A stretch of DNA of 11,063 bases from Xanthomonas translucens pv. translucens DSM 18974 (GTDB lineage Bacteria; Pseudomonadota; Gammaproteobacteria; Xanthomonadales; Xanthomonadaceae): the NCBI RefSeq assembly GCF_000331775.1, contig NZ_CAPJ01000022.1, positions 1 to 11,063 on the forward strand, read 5' to 3'. The position numbers and the translations under genes were made by a program. The notes under the pieces were generated by a model. That model was not told where the DNA came from. It did no database searches and was given only the letters and a program-made list of their open reading frames with translations. Positions 7,265 through 11,063 of the stretch are shown piece by piece. Positions within the stretch are counted from its first letter, which is position 1. Each line of letters opens with the position of its first letter.

Positions 7265-7282
7265 TTGTCAGCAAACGGTCAT
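7265..7282 (+). promoter_or_regulatory. PHO-box-like direct repeat (putative PhoB site) upstream of the DUF47-pit genes
   Basis: TTGTCAG (7265-7271), a 4-nt spacer CAAA, then CGGTCAT (7276-7282). This fits the PHO-box layout of two CTGTCAT-like 7-mers spaced 11 bp apart, with 5/7 and 6/7 matches. It overlaps a -10-like CATAAT (7280-7285). The location in front of a phosphate transport module supports it. No binding data are available. Confidence 0.5.
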
Positions 7283-7285
7283 AAT
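7280..7285 (+). promoter_or_regulatory. -10-like CATAAT for the DUF47-pit genes
   Basis: CATAAT is the most AT-rich hexamer in this spacer and lies 45 nt before the ATG at 7331. A -35 match at normal spacing is poor. It overlaps the second half of the PHO-box-like repeat. Confidence 0.35.
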
Positions 7286-7330
7286 TCCGCCCCGGTGCCG
7301 TCCCTCCCGCGACGGCGGGAAGCGCGTTTC

Positions 7331-7957
7331 ATGTTCTCGTTGCAGACCATCTTCGGTTCCGGCAAGCAGTTCTACACCCTGCTCGACGAGGCGGCGCAGG
7401 CCGCCTACGACAGCACTAGGGCGCTGCATTCGATGATGCGCGAGTCGGACCGGCAACCGGCGCTGGACGCCTTCAAACTGGCGCGGCTACGCGAGCGCGC
7501 CGCCGCCGACAAGATCGGCCAGGCCCTGGTCGACAGCTTCATGACCCCGATCGAGCGCGAGGACATCGAGGCGCTGGGTTCGGCGCTGTACAAGATCCCC
7601 AAGCAGGTGGAGAAGTTCGCCGACCGCTATTCGCTGGCGGTGCAGCACCTGGAGCACATCGACTTCGCGCCGCGCGCGGCGATGCTGGAACAGGCCGCGG
7701 CGGTGGTGGTGGAGATGGTCCACGACCTGCGCAACATGCACCTGGACCGGATGAGCGCGCTCAACGACCGGCTGCGCTCGCTGGAGAACGAGGCCGACCG
7801 GCTGATGCTGGAGCTGTACCGCGACATCTACTCCGGGCGCCTGGACAACCTGCAGATGTTCCTGCTCAAGGAGTTCTTCGAGATCTTGGAGAAGGCCATC
7901 GACCGCTGCCGCGAGGCCGGCGTGGTGGTCTACCAGATCGTGCTGAAGAATTCGTAA
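7331..7957 (+). CDS. DUF47 (PhoU-like) family protein, phosphate transport regulator
   Basis: 208 aa, all-helical and without membrane segments, matching the DUF47/PhoU_div family (PF01865). Recognisable parts are the start FSLQTIFGSGKQFYTLLDEAA, the helix-loop VDSFMTPIEREDIEALGSALYKI (a signature with acidic metal-ligand candidates), LENEADRLMLELYRDIYSG, and the ending LKEFFEILEKAIDRCREAG followed by VVVYQIVLKNS. The EADRL and EKAIDRCREA segments resemble the ExxxD metal-cluster motifs of PhoU. Members of this family nearly always neighbour PiT permeases and are thought to modulate phosphate import. The ATG at 7331 is preceded by GGGAAG, partly inside a small hairpin (7305-7320). It lies 85 nt upstream of pit on the same strand and probably shares its transcript; a PHO-box-like repeat lies ahead of it. 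Confidence 0.92.
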   Translation: MFSLQTIFGSGKQFYTLLDEAAQAAYDSTRALHSMMRESDRQPALDAFKLARLRERAAADKIGQALVDSFMTPIEREDIEALGSALYKIPKQVEKFADRYSLAVQHLEHIDFAPRAAMLEQAAAVVVEMVHDLRNMHLDRMSALNDRLRSLENEADRLMLELYRDIYSGRLDNLQMFLLKEFFEILEKAIDRCREAGVVVYQIVLKNS

Positions 7958-8042
7958 TGGTCACAGGACGGATCCGCTGCCGGCGCGGCCGCGCCGCCAT
8001 GCCCGCCGCCGCGACGTCGGCCTTCGGCGCGAGGAGCGCACC

Positions 8043-9167
8043 ATGCTGACGCTGGTTCTGATCGTGATCCTGGCAGCGCTGGTGTTCGAGTTCATCAACG
8101 GCTTCCACGACACCGCCAACTCCATCGCCACCGTGGTCGCGACCAAGGTGCTCAGCCCCGGCTGGGCGGTGATCCTGGCCGCCGGCATGAACCTGCTCGG
8201 CGCGCTGACCGGCACCGCGGTGGCGATGACCATCGCCTCGGGCCTGCTCAACACCGACGTGGTCACGGTCACCCCGCAGGTGATCCTGTGCGCGCTGCTC
8301 GGCGGCATCGTCTGGAACCTGATCACCTGGTGGAAAGGCCTGCCGTCCTCGTCCTCGCACGCGCTGATCGGCGGCCTGTGCGGCGCCGGCCTGGCCGCCG
8401 CGCACAACAACTGGGGCGCGCTGATCTGGTCGCAGAACGTCGGCGACTGGGCCAGGAACAAGGGCCTGCTGTGGAAGGTGTTCGTGCCGATGATCACCTC
8501 GCCGATCGCCGGCTTCCTGCTCGGCATCGCGGTGATGCTGCTGCTGTGGGCGATCATCGCCGGCATGGCCGCGCTCGGCGGCCGCATCGGGCGGCTGGCG
8601 CGGCCGCGCTGGGTCAACGCCTTCTTCGGCAAGGCGCAGATCGCCTCGGCCGCCTACATGGGCTATGCGCACGGCCACAACGACGCGCAGAAGACCATGG
8701 GCATCATCGCCATGACCCTGATCGGCGCGCAGAGCACCGGCGCGCTGGACGACCTGCCGTCCTGGCTGGCATTCCTGCATCCGGCGGCCAGCGCGGGGCA
8801 GGGCATCGCCACCTGGATCGTGCTGACCTGCGCGGTGGTGATGGCCGCCGGCACTGCCTCCGGCGGGTGGAAGATCATCAAGACGCTGGGCCACAAGATG
8901 GTCAAGCTGCACCCGATCCACGGCTTCGCCGCGGAAACCAGCTCGGCGACGATCCTGACCCTGGCCGCGCACTTCGGCATGCCGGTGTCCACCACCCACA
9001 GCATCTCTACCGCGATCATGGGCGTGGGCTTCGCCAAGAACCCGCGCTCGCTGCGCTTCGGCGTGATCGAGCGCATCGTCTGGGCCTGGATCCTGACCAT
9101 CCCGGCCGCGGCCGGGGTGGCGTATTTGATCTTCCGGATGTTCGCGTTGTTCGGCTGGGTGGGGTGA
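8043..9167 (+). CDS. pit: PiT-family inorganic phosphate permease
   Basis: 374 aa, mostly hydrophobic with about ten membrane segments. Both halves carry the family signature: GFHDTANSIAT (20-30) and GHNDAQKTMG (211-220). Accompanying blocks are LPSSSSHALIGG (100-111) and its counterpart MPVSTTHSISTAIMG (313-327), which shows the inverted duplicated architecture of PiT. These proteins carry neutral metal-phosphate in symport with protons (bacteria) or sodium across the inner membrane and form the low-affinity phosphate uptake route. A strong Shine-Dalgarno, GAGGAG at 8031-8036, lies 6 nt before the ATG, so expression does not depend on coupling to the DUF47 gene 85 nt upstream. It is followed by the CGGGACT inverted repeat and a convergent gene. 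The length is at the short end, without the large central cytoplasmic loop of E. coli PitA. Confidence 0.95.
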   Translation: MLTLVLIVILAALVFEFINGFHDTANSIATVVATKVLSPGWAVILAAGMNLLGALTGTAVAMTIASGLLNTDVVTVTPQVILCALLGGIVWNLITWWKGLPSSSSHALIGGLCGAGLAAAHNNWGALIWSQNVGDWARNKGLLWKVFVPMITSPIAGFLLGIAVMLLLWAIIAGMAALGGRIGRLARPRWVNAFFGKAQIASAAYMGYAHGHNDAQKTMGIIAMTLIGAQSTGALDDLPSWLAFLHPAASAGQGIATWIVLTCAVVMAAGTASGGWKIIKTLGHKMVKLHPIHGFAAETSSATILTLAAHFGMPVSTTHSISTAIMGVGFAKNPRSLRFGVIERIVWAWILTIPAAAGVAYLIFRMFALFGWVG

Positions 9168-9170
9168 TGT

Positions 9171-9263
9171 CGGGACTCGGGACCCGGGACTCGGGACTCG
9201 GAAGAGCGCCGCGCCGCGAACTGAAGCTCTACCGACTTCCGTTCTTCGAGTCCCGAGTCCCGA
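9171..9263. repeat. CGGGACT heptamer array forming a long inverted repeat
   Basis: Four heptamers sit at 9171-9198: CGGGACT, CGGGACC, CGGGACT, CGGGACT. Two inverted AGTCCCG units lie at 9249-9262. CGGGACTCGGGACTCG (9185-9200) pairs perfectly with 9247-9262, leaving a 46-nt loop. The element fills the spacer between the convergent pit and S10 peptidase genes, ending 1 nt from the peptidase stop codon, so it may help end both transcripts. No U-tract is present. Confidence 0.8.
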
Positions 9264-9264
9264 T

Positions 9265-10815
9265 TCAATTAGCCCGATACATCGCCATTACATCCCCACG
9301 CAACGCCCGCTGGCTATCAGGACGGTTGTAGAACATGTGGCCGCCCGGATAGTTCCTGACCTGCACCCGGGTCGGGTCGTTGCCCATCACCGGCATCTGG
9401 TCCACGGTCAGCACCGAGCCCATGAAAGGGCACGACAGGTCGTTCCAGCCGTGTACGATCAGCACCCGCAGCCTGGGGTCGATCGCCACCGCCTGGCGCA
9501 GCTCGGTCACCGAGCCCTTGCGCAGTTCGTCGTTCCAGTCCCACAGCTTGTTCACGTCGTAGTTCAGCGCCTGGTAGCGTGCGTCCACCTTCCAGCCGAC
9601 CACGCGGGTCACGAAGTCGACCATCGCGGTGGTGGTCGGGGCGATGATGCTGTCCAGCAGCGGGTCGTTGGCGCGCTGCTCGGGCGCGTTCGGGAACGGG
9701 TCGAATGCGGTGACGTTGGAGTCGTAGCGGCTGCCGAGCTGGCCCTTGTCGCGGAACACCTCGCGCAGGTAGGCCTGGGTCTCCAGGCGGCCGCCGGCGC
9801 GGCGCACGTACACCGGGTCCAGCCCGGTCATCGCCGCTACCTGCTGGATCATGCGTTCGCTGCCGGCCGCATCCGAGCGCCCGCGCAGCAGTGCGGTGAC
9901 GTAGTCGCCGCGGGTGTAGTCGATCACCTGGCGCATCGCTTCCGGGGTCAGCCGCTGCTCGCGCTCCAGATGCGCGGCGGCGATCGAGGGCAGGGTCAGC
10001 ATCCACGCCAGCGGCGATACGTCGCCGTTGTCGTCCAGGCTCGGGTTGAGGAGCGGCGAGACCAGCACCACGCCATTCATCGCCACGCCCAGCTTGGTCT
10101 GCAGGTAATGGGTGATGCGCGGGCCGCGGAAGCCGCCGTAGCTCTCGCCGACCAGATACTTGCGCGACTGCAGGCGCTGGTTCTTCAGCAGCCAGTCGTA
10201 GATCGTGCGCGACAGGTATTCGATGTCGGCCTGCGGGGTGTAGAACAGCTTCTTGGCCTGCTCGTCGGCGACCCGCGCACGGCTGAAGCCGGTGCCGACC
10301 GGGTCGATGAACACCAGGTCGGTGAAGTCCAGCCAGGTGCCCGGATTGTCGTGCAGCGTCGCCGGCGCCGAGGCGCTGTCGCCCTCGCTGCCGAAGCTGA
10401 CCACCTTCGGCCCGATCGCGCCCAGGTTGAGGTAGACCGAGGCCGCGCCGGGACCGCCGTTCAGGGCGAAGGTGACCGGGCGGTCCTTGCCGTCCACGGT
10501 GTAGGCGGTGAACACCACGTCGGCGACGGTCTTGCCCTGCGCGTCCTTCACCGGCAGCGTGCCGACCGTGGCGGTGTAGCCGAGCGACTTGCCGTCCACG
10601 TGGGTGACCTGGCGCACGTTCGCATCGGCCGGCAGCGCGGCCGGCCTGGCCGGCTCGGCGCTGTCGGCTTTATCGGTTTTGTCTGGCGTGTCGGCAGCGT
10701 CGGCAGCATCGGCCAAGGCGGTGGAGATCGGCAGCAAGGCCAGCAACAACGCCGCCAGCAGCTGCTTGGACAGGTTCGACACGGGGAGGGCGCTCGGCAC
10801 AAGGGGAGCCGGCAT
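9265..10815 (-). CDS. Secreted serine carboxypeptidase, peptidase family S10
   Basis: 516 aa from the chosen ATG. The N-terminus has a Sec signal: Lys17 then a Leu/Ala core (19-29), with likely cleavage after STALA (35). An Ala/Asp/Lys-rich low-complexity linker (about 36-62) follows. The S10 alpha/beta-hydrolase fold has ALNGGPGAAS (117-126, oxyanion region), FIDPVGTGFSRA (169-180), and the nucleophile Ser225 in GESYGG. Asp459 (HGWNDLSCPF) and His493 (GGHMFY) complete the Ser-Asp-His triad. The enzyme should remove C-terminal residues from peptides in the periplasm or outside the cell. The ATG at 10815 lacks a Shine-Dalgarno; a GTG at 10782 (SNLSKQLL...) is a good alternative with a tighter signal peptide, and an in-frame start at 10857 adds only an Arg-rich extension. 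It is convergent with pit, with no gene directly upstream. Confidence 0.93.
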   Translation of the reverse strand: MPAPLVPSALPVSNLSKQLLAALLLALLPISTALADAADAADTPDKTDKADSAEPARPAALPADANVRQVTHVDGKSLGYTATVGTLPVKDAQGKTVADVVFTAYTVDGKDRPVTFALNGGPGAASVYLNLGAIGPKVVSFGSEGDSASAPATLHDNPGTWLDFTDLVFIDPVGTGFSRARVADEQAKKLFYTPQADIEYLSRTIYDWLLKNQRLQSRKYLVGESYGGFRGPRITHYLQTKLGVAMNGVVLVSPLLNPSLDDNGDVSPLAWMLTLPSIAAAHLEREQRLTPEAMRQVIDYTRGDYVTALLRGRSDAAGSERMIQQVAAMTGLDPVYVRRAGGRLETQAYLREVFRDKGQLGSRYDSNVTAFDPFPNAPEQRANDPLLDSIIAPTTTAMVDFVTRVVGWKVDARYQALNYDVNKLWDWNDELRKGSVTELRQAVAIDPRLRVLIVHGWNDLSCPFMGSVLTVDQMPVMGNDPTRVQVRNYPGGHMFYNRPDSQRALRGDVMAMYRAN

Positions 10816-11063
10816 GCTAGGCCGCGGCGCGGCGCGCGCGGATGTGCACAAAGGCATGGTCGGCGCGCAAACGATCGCGGTGGCCGATGGCCTGGGCGCT
10901 GCCCTGGAGCGTCGCGGCGCTGCAGACGCTTGAACAGCCGGCGCCCGGGACGATCGCCAAGCGCTTCGCCCGCTGCCGCGGCCGCGGCGGCGGAGGTGGC
11001 CTGCTTGGTTCGTCGCGGCTGAAGCCGCTCCTACACGGCCTGCGGATAGCCGGCTGGTTGCAC
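10816..11063. other. Non-coding spacer upstream of the S10 peptidase gene
   Basis: No convincing gene in 248 nt. It holds a half REP element near its right end and a 12-bp palindrome CCGCGGCCGCGG (10976-10987). The peptidase promoter should lie here, but no clear -35/-10 pair is visible on the minus strand. Confidence 0.5.
11012..11034 (+). repeat. Half REP element, second copy
   Basis: The 23 nt from 11012 to 11034 match 2470-2492, the right arm of the REP palindrome plus its CCTAC tail, at 22 of 23 positions (T for C within the CTCCTAC end). Its core GCGGCTGAAGCCGC can form a small hairpin. No inverted partner is visible before the window ends. Confidence 0.75.

Noticed and set aside
9171..9263. 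Repeat array considered as CRISPR
   Set aside because: The units are 7-bp tandem heptamers without spacers, in inverted arms, and there are no cas genes.
10856..10933. Short plus-strand frame before the right edge
   Set aside because: It is only the tail of a longer antisense frame, without a Shine-Dalgarno or family resemblance.
9337..11022. A 561-codon open frame on the plus strand
   Set aside because: It is antisense to the S10 peptidase, whose triad and signal peptide are intact. The shadow product is His/Gln/Val/Arg-rich with no recognisable domain.

Overview
The window looks like a chromosomal segment of a Xanthomonas-type gammaproteobacterium (Xanthomonadaceae). The basis is very high G+C with strong GC3 bias, REP-type palindromes of the form GTCGCGGCTGAAGCCGC-N-CCTAC, a CGGGACT heptamer inverted repeat, and a gene set typical of that family. 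There are no phage, plasmid, transposase, CRISPR or secretion genes. It reads as ordinary core or near-core chromosome, and I found no credible new multigene system.

Left part (1-2430). A minus-strand pair encodes a lipoprotein FKBP-type prolyl isomerase followed 13 nt later by a flavoprotein of the PP_4765/HI0933-like class, which runs off the left edge. Divergent from it on the plus strand are a small one-TM protein (DUF6164-like) and a short TrhO-type rhodanese (tRNA uridine hydroxylase family). Both plus-strand genes have a -10-like hexamer exactly 6 nt before the ATG, which suggests leaderless transcripts. A REP palindrome separates trhO from the next, convergent gene.

Middle (2527-5101). 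A minus-strand short-chain dehydrogenase lies divergent from a plus-strand luciferase-like (LLM) flavin oxidoreductase. The roughly 300-nt spacer between them holds a G-quadruplex motif and a dispersed-repeat-like segment. After the LLM gene comes a gene-poor 470-nt stretch with one possible 53-codon ORF.

Right part (5102-9167). A minus-strand pair with a 17-nt overlap encodes a CNNM/HlyC-CorC-type membrane protein and an ExoD-family membrane protein. Divergent from it is the low-affinity phosphate module: a DUF47 (PhoU-like) protein and a PiT phosphate permease. A PHO-box-like direct repeat precedes this module, which makes PhoB control of phosphate uptake a reasonable inference.

Right end (9168-11063). 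The heptamer inverted repeat sits between the convergent pit gene and a secreted serine carboxypeptidase (S10) on the minus strand. The last 250 nt are non-coding and carry a half REP element.
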